A stretch of DNA of 64,000 bases from Linyphia triangularis (GCA_963978545.1 OZ021731.1:25006093-25070092), one strand, 5' to 3'; shown: positions 46,758 to 59,542, counted from the first letter of the stretch. The notes: generated by a model not told the origin, from the letters alone. A program made the numbers and translations.

Positions 46758-48174
46758 TTTCTAGTAAAATTAATAACCTGACCAAATAATTTTGTATTAA
46801 ACTTACAAAATATGTTGAAAATAAATGCTTTTGAGTCTTATTCATATTTTACTTTCCTGACCAAGAATATTTTAAAAGTAGTAGCGAATCGTATGCTTAG
46901 GCCGAGCTCTTTCTCTGACGTCACTCACTTGGCGAATCCAGTTGGCGCGTGAATAATTGGCGCTTCGCCAATGTTTACTTGAACGACGCTGCATTCATTT
47001 TAATAGTGATTCATCACCAACAATCTACATATTTAGAAATTATTCATAAAACTGTATTTTTTGCATTTAATAATGGATTATAAGCAGGACGTGCGGGATT
47101 TTATGAGCAAAATATTAACTCATTTTTCCAAAGGGTGATAGTTGCATAATATGTCAATGTCATTATATGCTAACCATCTTATACATAATTGCCTAAAAAC
47201 GAATAAGATGTTAGAAAAATTTCAAAATGTTTGATTTTTGCAGAAATTGAAAAATACATTTTTAATATAAATAATATAAAGTATTTAAGTTAAATTTCGA
47301 AGGCCAAACAAAAAATTGTCTCTAAAATTCGCACATATTTTCAATTTAATTTTTTATATAATTTTTTTTGTTACAATTTGTACAATACCAAAGTCCAAAT
47401 ATAAAAAAAAAACTTTTTTAAAAACAGTTTTTAAGATAAATGTTGTTTGCAGGTAAAATACTCAAAATGCACAAAGATTTTTAGCTATAATTTCAACTGC
47501 ACAATTTAAAGATTTAGTGAGAGAATAGAGCTTCAGATTTTAGCAAAACGTATTAGATTACGAATATTTTAAGTTTTAACTGAAATATTGCGAAAAAGTA
47601 AAAAATACCTCCTTAACCATTAAAAAAAACTCCACAAAAAACCCAAATTCATGTTTCAATTTTCTTTCAGAAAAATATCCTTTTCCAACAAGCACTTTTT
47701 CGTAATGCAGAAAAAATACGGGGAAAATGCATCTCGTCGGATTTAATTGATTGGAACGGGTTTTTTTCTCCTCTCAATTATGTATTGCGAAACAGGTTTG
47801 CTATTTATCGAAGATTCCTTTACTTACCGTAAATCCAATCTATATTCTAATCTACATTTAAGAAAATCAGTAAGATAATCAAATTTGACTGGCAATTAGC
47901 AAATTTTAATTTTAAACTGTAGCCCAGCTGTACGAGCCTCCACTGACTGTAGCCGGGACCAGCTGAAGCATTGCTTATAATAATTGGCGATTAAGATAAA
48001 TGGGACAAACTTCCTTTGAATGAAAAAAGTGCTTCGATAAAGAGTTTCGAAGCGGCAGGAAAGAATGAACTCAATTGCTGACCTCGAAGTAAATTTTCTC
48101 TACGACTTTGTCATACCATTGCATTGTTAAATAAGTTTTGATAATTGACTCATGGGGGAAAAAAGTCTAAAGTA
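46758..48174. other. Unassigned stretch
   Basis: No gene is supported. A GC-richer patch with CTGACGTCACTCAC and TTGGCG repeats at 46915-46975 could be regulatory, but nothing nearby reads as an exon. Confidence 0.35.
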
Positions 48175-48462
48175 TTAACCCTTTGCACTCGAGGCCTTTT
48201 TTGTGTTTCAAAGAAACTAAACATAGTCATTGGCCTTGCATCGAATTTCGGCATCAAACCTGGTGGTTCTCTCGAGTTACGGCATCTTATCATGTGGTGA
48301 GTGTCACCTCTTGAGTGCAAATGGTTGAGGGATAGGTTAACCCTTTGCACTCGAGGCCTTTTTTGCGTTTTAAAGAAACTAAACATAGTCATTGGCCTTG
48401 TATTGAATTTCCGCATCAAACCTGGTGGTCCTCTCGAGTTGCGGCATCTAATCATGTGGTGA
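48175..48462. repeat. Tandem 162-bp TTAA-bounded units, piggyBac-MITE-like
   Basis: TTAACCCTTTGCACTCGAGG starts units at 48175 and 48337. The first unit ends with an inverted echo (CTTGAGTGCAAATGG...GGTTAA). TTAA boundaries and CCCTTTGC ends suggest a piggyBac-type MITE. The second unit lacks its right end, and SINE sequence starts there at 48463. Confidence 0.5.
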
Positions 48463-48517
48463 CGCATTATAGCCCTCGTGTTGCTGACGGCGCCAGATAA
48501 TCTGAATACAACCAACC
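48463..48517 (+). mobile_element. 3' end fragment of the tRNA-SINE
   Basis: It contains only GCATTATAGCCCTCGTGTTG, GACGGCGCCAGATAATCTGA and an ACCAACC tail. It is fused directly to the truncated second TTAA unit, so it is either an extreme 5' truncation on insertion or a deletion product. Confidence 0.8.
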
Positions 48518-48711
48518 TATATTCGTGACGCGTATTGCAAAAGAATGTACAAGGGACTGAATGTAAATTGTCTAGTTTTAAAAATAAACTATAGTAGCAT
48601 ATATTTTAAGCAAGACACAGCCGATAGATGTAATCAAAGGTTGGCCTTATTTGATATCACTCTCTTTGTAGATAGAACTAGTTTAAAGTTTTGTTCTGAT
48701 ATCGTAAGAGG

Positions 48712-48896
48712 TGGGTTGGTTGTTTTCAGATTATCTGGCGCCGTCAGCAATACGAGGGCTATAATGCGCTGAAACACTCGTCATTTGACAAGCCAATATA
48801 CATTTACAAACACCCATGCCTTACACAGGACTCGAACCCGCAACCTCGCTGTCTAGAAAGAAGCTAGTATGCTAACCACTATACCGTTTGGTCGGC
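48712..48896 (-). mobile_element. Full-length tRNA-derived SINE
   Basis: Reverse complement of the 36823-37000 type, from GCCGACCAAACGGTATAGTG to the CCAACC tail. GATATCGTAAGAGG (48698-48711) and GATTTCGTAAGAGG (48897-48910) flank it, a 14-bp duplication with one mismatch. The mismatch and internal changes make it older than 36823-37000. Confidence 0.9.
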
Positions 48897-48910
48897 GATT
48901 TCGTAAGAGG

Positions 48911-49165
48911 AAAAACTTGGCAGACAGGTTCAAAGTCGATGATAATGTATTCTACCATGCTACCTTATTCGCATGTGCAATTTCGATAAAAAACCTCTAT
49001 GGCAGGTCCTATGACCCCATCCCCCCCACTAACCCGTTTGCCAAAATTGAACGCGATACGTTAATTGGTTTGGGAGTTATGCTGACTGAAATATAGACAT
49101 GCAATTTTTTTAGACCACTTTTTTAAAATCAGGATATTCCAAAATGTGTTTGAATGCAAAAAGAA
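48911..49165. repeat. Dispersed LINE-tail-like repeat, uninterrupted copy
   Basis: It contains AACTTGGCAGACAGGTTC, CTTATTCGCATGTGCAATTT, GGCAGGTCCTATGACC, GGGAGTTATGCTGACTG and ACCACTTTTTTAAAATC in the order also seen at 37800-38790 and partly at 59286-59505. The SINE at 48712 has inserted at its left edge. Confidence 0.6.
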
Positions 49166-49669
49166 TAAAAAATAGAAAAAATTTGACCGGCTGCTATAAT
49201 TTTATTATTCTATGCTATTGTGACGGAAATAAGGCAGATGGAGTGGTTCCTGGATTGTTTCTATCGAATATTTTATCTCCAGAAGGACATGGCTGCCTTT
49301 TGATTTCGATTTGCTCGACTGCTGACCATGGTCAATTATGTTGAGTATTTTATCAACCATGCGAAATCACACCTGCCGCACGCAATGGCAATGCGCAACT
49401 AATCCACACCTAAACTGAAACTACATATCGCTTCCAGTCCTGCACGCATATGTACGCATCCGGATCCGTACGCTTCCCCCACTCACAGGCTCTATGCTTC
49501 ACGACCACAGTCTGCACGTGGTGTGGCGTGGCATAAAAAAAAACTACAGGCTACACGTGCGTGTCATCAGGGCGCGTGCCAGCAGCTACATTTTACTACA
49601 CCTGCAGCACGCGCTTTACTGTAACACATTATGCAACATGATCACTGGTACAGTACGCAAAAAAAAAAA

Positions 49670-50635
49670 AATTCGAACGATGGCTATATCTTGTATTCTA
49701 ATTGATGAAATATCAAAAGTAAAGTAGCGTTGTAAATTGTGGAAGGTCTTTATTGATTGTATTTAAAAAAAAATTATCATGAATGGGTCATCTACTTATT
49801 AAAACTAAACCAAACTTTAAAAAGTCCAAGGGTAACCCCATAATATTATACTGTATTTAGATTTAGATTCCCCCCCCACCCCCTCAAAAAAAAATGAATT
49901 TTTTTTCAGTGAGTGGTTCGTAACTTAAATGATGTCAAAAAAATTGCAAATTAATGTTAAAAAGGAAATTTATTTTTTTAGCCATAAATTCTTAAATAGT
50001 TAATATATTTTAGCAATGTTTGTTTCAAACGATAGTTTATAAAAAGCCAAACATAAATAACATGCAACTTTTGCATTAAATAGTTTTTTAATAATTAATT
50101 ATTAATGGATAAAACAAGTTTAATTTTTTTAAAAATAGAAACAAGTTTTTTTTTTTTTTTTTTTTTTGCTTTCATTAGAATTATCATGGTTGAAAATCCC
50201 TCCAGGATTTTTTTCATTCCATTTTGACTTTTGGTTCTCAATATTTTAACAAAAATGTAAAAAAGCTCACTTAAAGGGACCGTGTAATAGATTACGTCTT
50301 GAAGCACGCAAACGTTCGGATTTTTCGGCGCGCTAAATAAATTTACCTTCAAGATCGGTTAAAACGTTTTCGCTCATAGGTGACGTGTTTCTCATCATAA
50401 TGAACTGAAATTAAGTATCTAGGGTAAACGAAGTATTCTAAATCGAATGAAAGCATAAAAAATATGGGTTGGTATTGAAAGTTTTAAAAATAAAGTTAAA
50501 TTTACTTAGTATACAGCCATCTAAAAAAACACATTTACACTAGACATGTAGAAAATCGTAAACAAAACATTTTGGTGCAAATCGCAAGATTCTACGATGA
50601 TTAGAACCGAAGATATAGCCATCGTTCGGATTTTT
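49670..50635. mobile_element. ~970-bp element with ~30-bp inverted ends
   Basis: ATTCGAACGATGGCTATATC at the left is mirrored at 50605-50632 (GATATAGCCATCGTTCGGAT). The match extends into TTCTAAT on both sides. The interior has no coding frame. The flanks are A/T homopolymers, which hides any target duplication. Confidence 0.65.
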
Positions 50636-53605
50636 GTTAATTTTTTTATTATTTATTTTTATTTTTATTTGTGTACTGTACGTGCCATCGCCACCTGCAT
50701 CTTCAGGCTTGAAGCCAGGCTCGTGCCAGACGCATGAAGTGTTCCAGAAACCATCAGTAGGCCAGATGCCATTACTCCTGTGCTACTTCCGAGCATTATT
50801 TGGCTGTATCGGTACGCAAAAAGGTCACAATGAGGGCTATACTGCGCCACATTTTGCAACATCTGAGTAATCATACTAATCCCAATCTAAAGGTAAACTG
50901 CTTTATAGAAGACACAAACTACAAATTGAAGTTTGTTCCTATGCTGTATTAGACTATCAGACTCACAATCAAATAGAGGGCTTTAGGGCGTTACAACTTT
51001 TAAGAACCTCCAACATCCCGATATTTTTTTTTATTTTTGTGAATGAATAGGATACTCTTTGTGATTGTAAATAATTTCAATATAGAATAATTTTTTTAAT
51101 TTCTGTCATTCAGACAGAGTAGGCCTAATGGATCGCGTTAAAAAAGCTGATAGATCTTCGAATTTTGAAATAATGAATTTTTGTACATGGCATAGAATAA
51201 AAAATATATTTTTATAACATCTTGCAAAAAATTTAACTTCATTTAATCATAATCCGTGGCGAGGAGTTCAGGACAGATTAATTGACTGGAGTTGCCATTT
51301 TAAATTTACGTACGTTTAAAGATACATTTTGCTCGTGATTATAAAAAAAATTGTATGCAACACGTGGAAAATCACTTTTTCAAACTCGTCAAATTATTTT
51401 GAAAAATGATTACTTTCCCATGTAGTTGCATTAGCAACTATTCTACACTATTTTTGGTTTACTTATGTCTAATATAAACTGATGTAATGAAAAATAGATG
51501 TTCCCGTTTTCCAAATGTTAAGTGTTTCAATGGTGCATGGCTATATTTCAAACACCATAATAAAAGAAACATTATAATAGTGTCTATCCAACTGTCTTAG
51601 TATATTACTCCTTCTCAAATTTAATTAAAAAAAAAAAAAATAGACAAATCAATAATCCCGAAATTGAATAGTCAGGATTACATTTTTTTCATACGCAGTC
51701 TCATATTCAGATATTTAATATAACTCGAAATTTAGCTTAAATTCATTGAAATATGTTGCATTATGTAGATCACAGATTAATGAACTGCAAAAATAATGAT
51801 GACAAAAAGTAATAAGAAAGTTCTGCAAAGACGTTGCGTTATGTCCAGAGAAATAAAAAAGTAAACTTAATGCTTGATTGAAAATCCCTCCAGCATAAAT
51901 TGTCTTGTTGAGTACCAGTTTTGTATTTGTTATTGAATCCATTGATTCAATCAGACAATCGTATCCATCAAGTGATTTGATAGATATAAAATAAACAACA
52001 ATGGAGCACAAAGCCACCTCCTTTAAAGGTAGAAAGAAGCCAATGCTAAACCTTACTTAAAAGAAAATAAGAAAAACTGAGGAAATACAAGAATCTGTGA
52101 TATGTTTGAACTTAAAAGAGGAATCAATCTGTCTTGGAGTTTAATTAGATTTCAAAACTATGCATCGCTTATGCAATGCTGTCGTTTGAAGATAGGAGCA
52201 ATCTCTTGGCAATTCACCAGAAAAAAAAAATACCAGAAACAAATTGTTTGGAACTGAAAACTGTTTGATTTGGAAATCTTTCCATGGTAATGAGTAAACA
52301 AAGACGAAAAGAGAATTGTGGGAATGATCTGGAAGGATTGCTTCCTCCAACGAAAAACAAATGAGTGGAACGTTCTCACACTTCAGGATATTGACCTAAA
52401 CCTTTTATTTTTTCCAATTCATTAACACATCCTTGTATGATGCCACATGAACTTGAGTCTCTTTCAGACCTTTTGCAATAATCAATTCTTGAAATCTATT
52501 GTTTAAAATTCAATTCGTTTGAAATTAAATTTTGGGATCCTTTAAATGGTAACAGATATACCGGATTTGATTATTTATTATTTACTATAATTTTTTGCCG
52601 TGTTCTGTCAACACAAATGGCATGGAACATATATTTTGTGCAAACTGCTTATGATATTTTCTCAAATTGTAAACTATAAAATTTGCTCAATGTAGTAAAA
52701 ATCAACATTTTATAATTGTTTCATTGCTAAAATCGTAAAATTTAAGTGTATTGTGAATCCAGGTATTTACGGAAACAAAATTTCCAAATATTTCAACCTT
52801 TTAAGAAAACAACTAAACTTTGCAGAAAAAGCAGCTACTACCTAAAAATAAAAATACCAATAAAAATATATTTATTTTGAATTTTTTTTATAAGCGCACA
52901 AAAGAAGTTAGAGGACGTATATAAATTACGTTACGCGTAGAGGTGTGTGTGTCCAACGTGATATGCAACGACGTGAAGGAAAGAGAATGGGGGGAGGGGG
53001 GGGGGGGAGAGATAGTCGTTCTAGAGCTTCACATTTTCAAATCTCTAAATAAACCTATCTCTTTAAATAGTACTTTTCCATTGTTAGTATGGATATTATA
53101 TTGCCCATTTTATAAGAAATCTTAACAGAATTCATGATTAAGTTTTGAAAACTGTGCAAATGACTACTGTTTTTGAACATCATCAGAGATTTTAGTCGAA
53201 GGTGTATACTGATAGGGTGCTGTTGGTGTGATCTCTCCCTACAAATGCATTCCATATTCCATGAAAATGTACAGATGAAGTTATTTTTCTCTGGATGTAC
53301 AATAGTTGCGAAAATAGTGGATTTTTGCAAATGTGTACGATATTGAAATACGGACAATTCTAATCGAGATGCTTCTTCGTTACTTTAAAATGACCTTGAA
53401 GGTTCTCCCCTCCCTCCTTCGACGCAAATCTCCTAGACAGTTTGGAGGTGGGTTAAATATATCAAATAACCCCTTTCTCGGAGACCTTGAACTTGAGAGA
53501 AAAAAATAGACAGGAAGCTTGTTGCGAAGTCCTTTTGCTTTGTGTATTTTATCTCTCCCACACGGATATCAACTTACTAAAATACCAGAGGGTAGTAGGC
53601 AGGCA
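50636..53605. other. Unassigned intergenic stretch
   Basis: No motif-bearing frame was found. GAGGGCTATACTGCGCCACA at about 50833 resembles the SINE body and may be an old fragment. A G-rich patch lies at 52990-53010. Confidence 0.4.
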
Positions 53606-54150
53606 TAATGAACAATTCCCGCATTTTTTTAAAAACGAGTGAAATTAATACATATTTATGAAGAATTTCTTTCTGATTCCAAATATTTAAACAAAAGTTC
53701 TTTAAAAAAAATTAGTTATTTAAATATTAAGAAAAGAAAATGCCCCGAAACTGAGCCAAAACCAGTCCGATCAAAACAGTCAACAAAATTCGTGATGTAA
53801 AGAGATCTCTGCGTTTCTATGGTTATCGGTTTGTGTCAAAAAGTTGGCGTTTAAAAAAGTTGGCGTTGGTAGACCATTGCCACATTCCGTACAGGTTGGC
53901 GTGATTTGCGAGAAACTTGCAAATCTACTTTCCACTGCTGCATTTCAAGCTAAGATGTTTGAGATCTCTTTACGTCACGTTCAATGCCAACAAAATGAGT
54001 CGTTTTATCGCCAACCTCTAACAAGGTAATTTTGATCGCAAATTATAAAAAAGAAAAATCTCATTGAGCAGAAATTTTTATGATTATGGTCTTTTCGAAA
54101 CATTTAAAATAGAAAAAAAAAAAAAAAAAAGCGGCGATTGTCCATTGTAC
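53606..54150. mobile_element. MITE family 'ACAATGGACAATTCCCGC', copy 2 (inverted)
   Basis: Left AATGAACAATTCCCGCAT, right GCGGCGATTGTCCATTGTAC. The interior corresponds in reverse complement to 30417-30922, sharing the AACGAGTGAAATTA block, ATATTTAAACAAAAGTTC and the TTGGCG/CGCCAA pairs. It has no intact frame. Confidence 0.7.
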
Positions 54151-54765
54151 ATTTTTGTTTTGTTTGTTGAACAAGTGATTAGGTAATCAGAATTTGAATT
54201 TGGAGTGTTGTCAGAGAAAAGGGCAATGGGGCATGTGTAATGGTGAATTAAATTGATAGAGTAGCAAAAGAAAAAATATCTTTTTAAAACAACGTGCAAA
54301 AAATTAAACTTTTTTTTTAATAATTTTGAATCAAATATCGTGGCGAAAATAGCACTAATTCCTGAGGAGAGCGGGAATGTAACTTTTCTCGCTCTAATGT
54401 GTAAAGCACTTTATCGCACTTCTTGTGCTCAATTATTATATAGTCTTCGCATTGCAGTGGCTGCTCGTGCACTACAGCCAGTACTGCAGGGTTGCATCTA
54501 AATTTATTAGTTCAAAATTAAAATTATATACTTTACCCCATCAGTTACGCCACTGAATATTATTATTTCGATTCTGGAAGTTTTTGGTGTGGTTTTTCAG
54601 AGTTTTTTCTCATTTAAAACGTAAATATGAGGGGTCGTTCCCTTTAAAGTCCTTCAACAAGGCACTTCCTCTCTTCCTTCACCTTTGAAGCACTATTAAT
54701 ATGCTTTGCAATGAAAAATCGTGAATAGCCTTTGAATTCAACTAATTTGTGTTTTCGATATTTAG

Positions 54766-54802
<37 letters not shown>

Positions 54803-54871
54803 TTACTTTTATAGAAAACTTATACACACATATAATTTTAATTTCGCAAATAAACTAATATCTAACATTCA

Positions 54872-54904
<33 letters not shown>

Positions 54905-54947
54905 CAAATGTGTTAAGAATGAAGTAATTAAACTTGATATAATAGGC

Positions 54948-55712
54948 CAGGGGTCAGAAGACATTTCTGCGCTAAGAACCAGATATTCATTAATCAGAAT
55001 CACAAAACTTTTAAAGAGCCACAATATAAATTTAAGCAGCACTGATATAAGCTTTTAACAACAAACATTTTTTTTTAATTTTTTTTTTTACTATTTTTAG
55101 GTTTTAAAAATGGTATAAAAATCATAGCAGGCGAGAATAGTTGGGAATTCATTTTTTTAAGAAGGAGCACATACAATTAAGTCCATTCTTTTTAAAACTC
55201 GGGATTTTTTTCTGCCTTTTGGATTTAGCCGAGGAAATGATTTTCCAATATAGTACATCAAATGTAAAATGAAAAAGGTAAAAAGCGTTTTATCAGTGCT
55301 TGCAACCGGGAAAACTTTGCAGCGAAGGTGTTATCTTTTAAGTCGGAGACGAGAAAACAATGAACGTTAACATAAGTTATATGCAACTGGGACTATGAGT
55401 TATAATAATGGGCATACTCCTATTGCGCATTCTGATTGTTCTGAATATACTGAAAAGATGCTAAAGGATTTTCGATTTTAAGTTGGTAAATTTGAGAATA
55501 GTGTAAAAAATCTCCCAACTCATTTTCTGTTTTATCGCATTTTCTTTATTTTTCGAGTTTGAGAATAACCCAATCAAAACAAAAATGTAGTACCATTTAT
55601 AGTCTTATCAGTTATTCTTAGGCTGAGTTACTTAGAATTTGGAGAGATCTAAGTAACTCAACTTAAACGTAAATATATATCCATGAAAAGAGCCGCGGTC
55701 TGTCAATCCTTG
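54948..55712. mobile_element. hAT-type non-autonomous element
   Basis: Left CAGGGGTCAGAAGACATTT; the right, in reverse complement, is CAAGGATTGACAGACCGCGG. Both are followed inside by AGAGCC-type text. The flanks TAATAGGC and TGCTATGC agree at five of eight positions, consistent with a decayed 8-bp duplication. Its right half matches the relic at 12075-12474. Confidence 0.6.
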
Positions 55713-55817
55713 TGCTATGCTTATAAAATGAAAATATACAAATGTAAAAACTTTTTATGCTGTCGCCATCTGTTGGACAGAAATCGAAGTACAAAACAGC
55801 CTGACTAACATCTATAA

Positions 55818-57061
55818 TCTATAATAATAAAACAAGCAGTGTGTCTGTCTGTGGCTCTGTGGATTTATAAAAACCTACTTAAAATTGAAGAAGAGTTCTG
55901 AAATGATCAACATAAGATTTTTTGGCTTACTAATTATTCTTTTGAAAAACAGAGTTTTAAATTTTTATTTAGTTCTTTTTTAATTATTTTTTTTAATTAA
56001 TAAATATTTTACAAAACGATTTCTAATAGGGATATAGCTCTGAAATTTTCAACATGTAGTTTTAGTCTTTTAATTAGACTTTTGAAAAACAGAATTTTTA
56101 ATTTTTATTTAGCTCTTTTTTAATTATTTTTTAAAATTAATTATTAAATATTTTACAAAACGATTTCTATTAGGGCTACAGCTCTGAAAATTTCACCAAT
56201 AGTAGTTTTGGCCTTCAAATTGGACTTTTAAAAAATAGAATTTAAAATTTTAATTTAGTTCTTTTTTGATTAATTTTTTAATTACTAAATATTTTATTAA
56301 ACGATTTCTAATAGGGCTACAGCTCTGGACTTTTCAACATAAGTAGTTATGGCCTTCGAATTGGATTTTTGAAAAAGAGAATTTAATTAAAATTTTGTTT
56401 TTAATTAATTAACAAATATTTTATAAAACGATTTGTAATTGGGCTACATTTCTGACATTTTCAACACAATTAGTTTTGGCCTTTTAATTGGACTTTTGAC
56501 AAAAAGAAACTTAAAATTTTAATTTGTTTTTTAATGAATTTTTAATTAACATTTTCACAAAAAAACGACTTCTAATAGGCCTAGAGCTTTGAAAGTTTCA
56601 ACATAAGTAGTTTTGACCTTCTAATTTTGCTTTTTACAAACATCACAAGTTAAAATATTCTTAAAGGGGCGTTGTATTATAGTTATTAACGGGGAATTTT
56701 TTTATCGTTTCTCGACAAGGGAGGGGCTTCTAATATTAAGGCTTTACGTAGTAATTGGTTTTTAGTGGGTGAAACGACCTTACGCTTACGCAGCAATGAA
56801 CCTTTCATCGAGCAAAGCGAGCTCATGTTTGCGTAGCAATGAACCTTTCAACGAGTTAAGTAAGCCTGTGCTTATGTGTCAATGACTTTTTCAGCGAGCA
56901 AAGGGAGCTCCATTTTGTGTTGCGGTGAACCTTCCTGCTAGCGAAGCGCCAAAAATTGAGGCCGATACACCAATGACGGATTTCCGCAATGCGGCGCCGC
57001 ACAGCTGGCTAAAATATTGCACATGGTAAAATTTTTTAACGAAGCATGGGTATTCAGCTAG
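55818..57061 (+). mobile_element. Non-autonomous Helitron
   Basis: The 5' end TCTATAATAATAAAAC follows an A, and the 3' end ...TATTCAGCTAG precedes a T. This matches the Helitron rule (5'-TC, 3'-CTRR, insertion between A and T). A 12-bp GC palindrome TGCGGCGCCGCA lies 60 bp before the end. The body holds about five 120-150-bp imperfect repeats with TTTCTAATAGGGCTACAGCT and GTAGTTTTGGCCTT. No Rep/helicase is present. Confidence 0.8.
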
Positions 57062-57155
57062 TTTAAAATAAAAAGGTAGTATGCATTTGCTATTTGGACA
57101 AGATCTTTTGGTAAGTATTGAATTTGTTTGCATGAACCTTATTCATCTGTTTCAG

Positions 57156-57259
57156 GGGGATCTGATTTGTGATCATCATTGGCTGGTGTCTCTCGCCAAG
57201 TCTGTCTACATGTTTGGCTTCCTCATGTCCGTCATCTCCTTTGGACAGTTTTCAGATTG
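57156..57259 (+). CDS. Single exon of an SLC22-type organic cation/anion transporter
   Basis: The exon follows CTGTTTCAG (acceptor) and ends before GTGAGA (donor). It starts in phase 0 and ends after two bases of a codon; length 104 nt. The peptide begins GDLICDHHWLVSLAKSVYMF and runs on into a small-residue helix ending GQFSD. This matches the conserved SLC22 segment 'DLVC..WL..L.+S.YM.G', the second transmembrane helix and the start of the SDR.GR loop. The codon after SD starts TG, so Arg there would need another sequence; Trp or Cys is implied. No other exon was found, so introns must be large or the exon is a remnant. Helitrons sit on both sides (55818-57061; 57926-58640). I do not assign a paralogue. 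Confidence 0.7.
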
Positions 57260-57381
57260 GTGAGATTTTCTTAACCAGAGTTTATAATGATTTGTAAAAA
57301 GATTTAATATTAGAAATCTCTACAATAACCTAAAACACTTGCAATGCCAGGTGGTAATTTTAGTAATTTACTATATGCTTT

Positions 57382-57714
57382 TGTGGCGACCACCACATGG
57401 AGCCTGCACAGACTGCCGCCAAGCCTGATCAGACTGCCTGCTTTTGTGTAGAACTTTTAGTAATTTCAGATTTAGTAAGATTTAGTAATTGCCTTTATGT
57501 AAATTTCTGTGCCAATCTCCTGTAACCATACCGTACGTTATATGTATTTAATATCCCTGTCTTTGCACAGACAGGGGCTGTATTAACTGCTCCCGTATAC
57601 GAGCAGGATCACTTCCTTCAGGGAAGTCGTTGTTGTTTTCTAGTCATTTACCGTATTTTAATAAATTATGTTAAGTTTGAGGTACTAGTCTTTTTTAAGC
57701 TCTTTATATTTACA
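57382..57714 (+). mobile_element. Possible solo LTR
   Basis: The segment starts TGTGGCGACCACCACATGGA, has a TATA-like TATATGTATTTAATA near 57540 and AATAAA near 57660, and could end at ...TTTACA. This order fits an LTR (promoter then poly(A) signal). No target duplication or second copy is visible, so the call is weak. Confidence 0.25.
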
Positions 57715-57925
57715 CGATTAAATGGTAAAGAGCTTTTTTAAATTTATTCCTAATTTGGTTTTCAAAAAAATAAGTCAATTTTATTACTATGGCTATTTTC
57801 TTACAAACTTGTCTTAGTATAATTTTAGTGCTTGATTTACAGATATATTTTCAGTATTTTAGAAGTTCATGAGGGTTAAAGGCTTTAATATTCTGATGAT
57901 TAAATATGAAGAATAAAAAATTTAA

Positions 57926-58640
57926 TCTATAATAATAAAACAAGCTGTGTGTCTGGCTGTGGCTCTGTGGATCTATAGAAACCTACTTAAAATTAGAGTA
58001 GAGCTCTGAAATTTTCAGAATAAGTAGTTTTGGCTTTCTAATTGGACTTTTGAAAAACAGAAAGTTAAAATTTTAATTAGTTATTTTTTAATTAATTTTC
58101 TTAATTAATTAACAAGTTTTTTTACTAAACGACTTCTAATCGGGCTACAGCTCTCAAATTTTCAACATAAGTAGTTTTAGCCTTCTAATTGGACTTTTGA
58201 AAAACAGAATTTTAAATTTTTATTTAGTTCTTTTTTTATTAATTTTTTAATTAATTTCTTTTTTGTAAAGTGACAAAGCGACTTCAAACAGAGATACAGC
58301 TCCGAAATTTTCCTCATAAGTAGTTTTCGCCTTCTAATTGCAGTTTTGAAAAACAGAATTTTAAAAATATGATTAGTTTTTTTCTTAATTAATTAACAAA
58401 TTGTTTTACAAAACGACTTCTACTTGGGCTACAGCTCTGAAACATGCAACATATGTAGTTTTGGCCTTCTGATTGGATATTTGAAAAACAGAATATCAAA
58501 TTTTTATTTAATTTTTTTTAATTAATTTTTTTTAATTAATATGTTACAAAATGATTTCTAATAGGGTTACATCGCTGAATTTTCAACATAAGTAATTTCG
58601 GCCTTTTAATTGAACTTTTAAAAAACAGAATTTAAATTTC
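57926..58640 (+). mobile_element. Second Helitron copy, 3'-truncated
   Basis: It starts TCTATAATAATAAAACAAGC after an A, identical to the start of 55818-57061. It carries the same internal repeats (ACGACTTCTAATCGGGCTAC etc., at least four). It ends without the CTAG terminus. Confidence 0.7.
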
Positions 58641-59285
58641 CCTCAGTGTACCCGTGACATAGACATTTCTGTAATGCCACACATTTTCTGAAAAAATGAT
58701 TTCGCGAGTTTTCATGTCTAATCTTTGATTTATTTTGTATGAACAGGAACTTCTTTTACTGTACTGCATTTTATGTTGGCAACTTCAATCAATAAATCTC
58801 AACTGAAAATATGTCAATACTATATTAACATTATATAACATTTGAATGAGGAGTGAGGTAAAGTACTTTATTGAACTAGTGAGACAAAGTTACTTGACTG
58901 CACTCCTCATAAAAAAATCGCACTTTCACCACGATTAAACCTACTTTCAATTACACTAATGTAACATAAGTCATTGCAGTAAAATTTAACATTGTGTTAC
59001 TTACCATTTTCTTATTTTCTCTCAATTGAATAAAATTGGCCAGTTTGGTGATATTTTTGACAGTAATTTTTAACGAGGGAAAAAAAAACAAAAAAAAAAC
59101 ACAGCCAAAATGGCAAAAATGGTGACTTAATTCGATAGACATTACATTGTTCTTGCTTGGGCGTGAAACGTAGAAGAAAATCATCGTTGATGGCCGATGC
59201 TCAAGTGCAGAGAGCTCTGTGTTAAAAGCACTCGTTTTCCAACTTTTCAGAGTTTTACCGCATTTTTATGGGAATTTCGGAGGTG

Positions 59286-59508
59286 GGAATGTTTAGAACT
59301 CTTTAAGAGGCAAAACCACTGCGATTTTGATCAAATCATTAGAGCCGTTTCTTAGCAATTACTGAAAAACATGATTTTTTCAATGGCAGCTACCTTATGC
59401 GCATGCGCTATTTTGACAAAAACCTTAATGTTAGGTCCTTGTGCCGCCACCAACCCATACACCAAATTGAACATTTTAGGTCAATTTGTTCGGGAGTTAT
59501 GCTCTCTA

Positions 59509-59542
<34 letters not shown>

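Noticed and set aside
48150..48515. 121-aa minus-strand protein with internal repeat
   Set aside because: The peptide repeat simply reflects the tandem TTAA-bounded units and a SINE tail.
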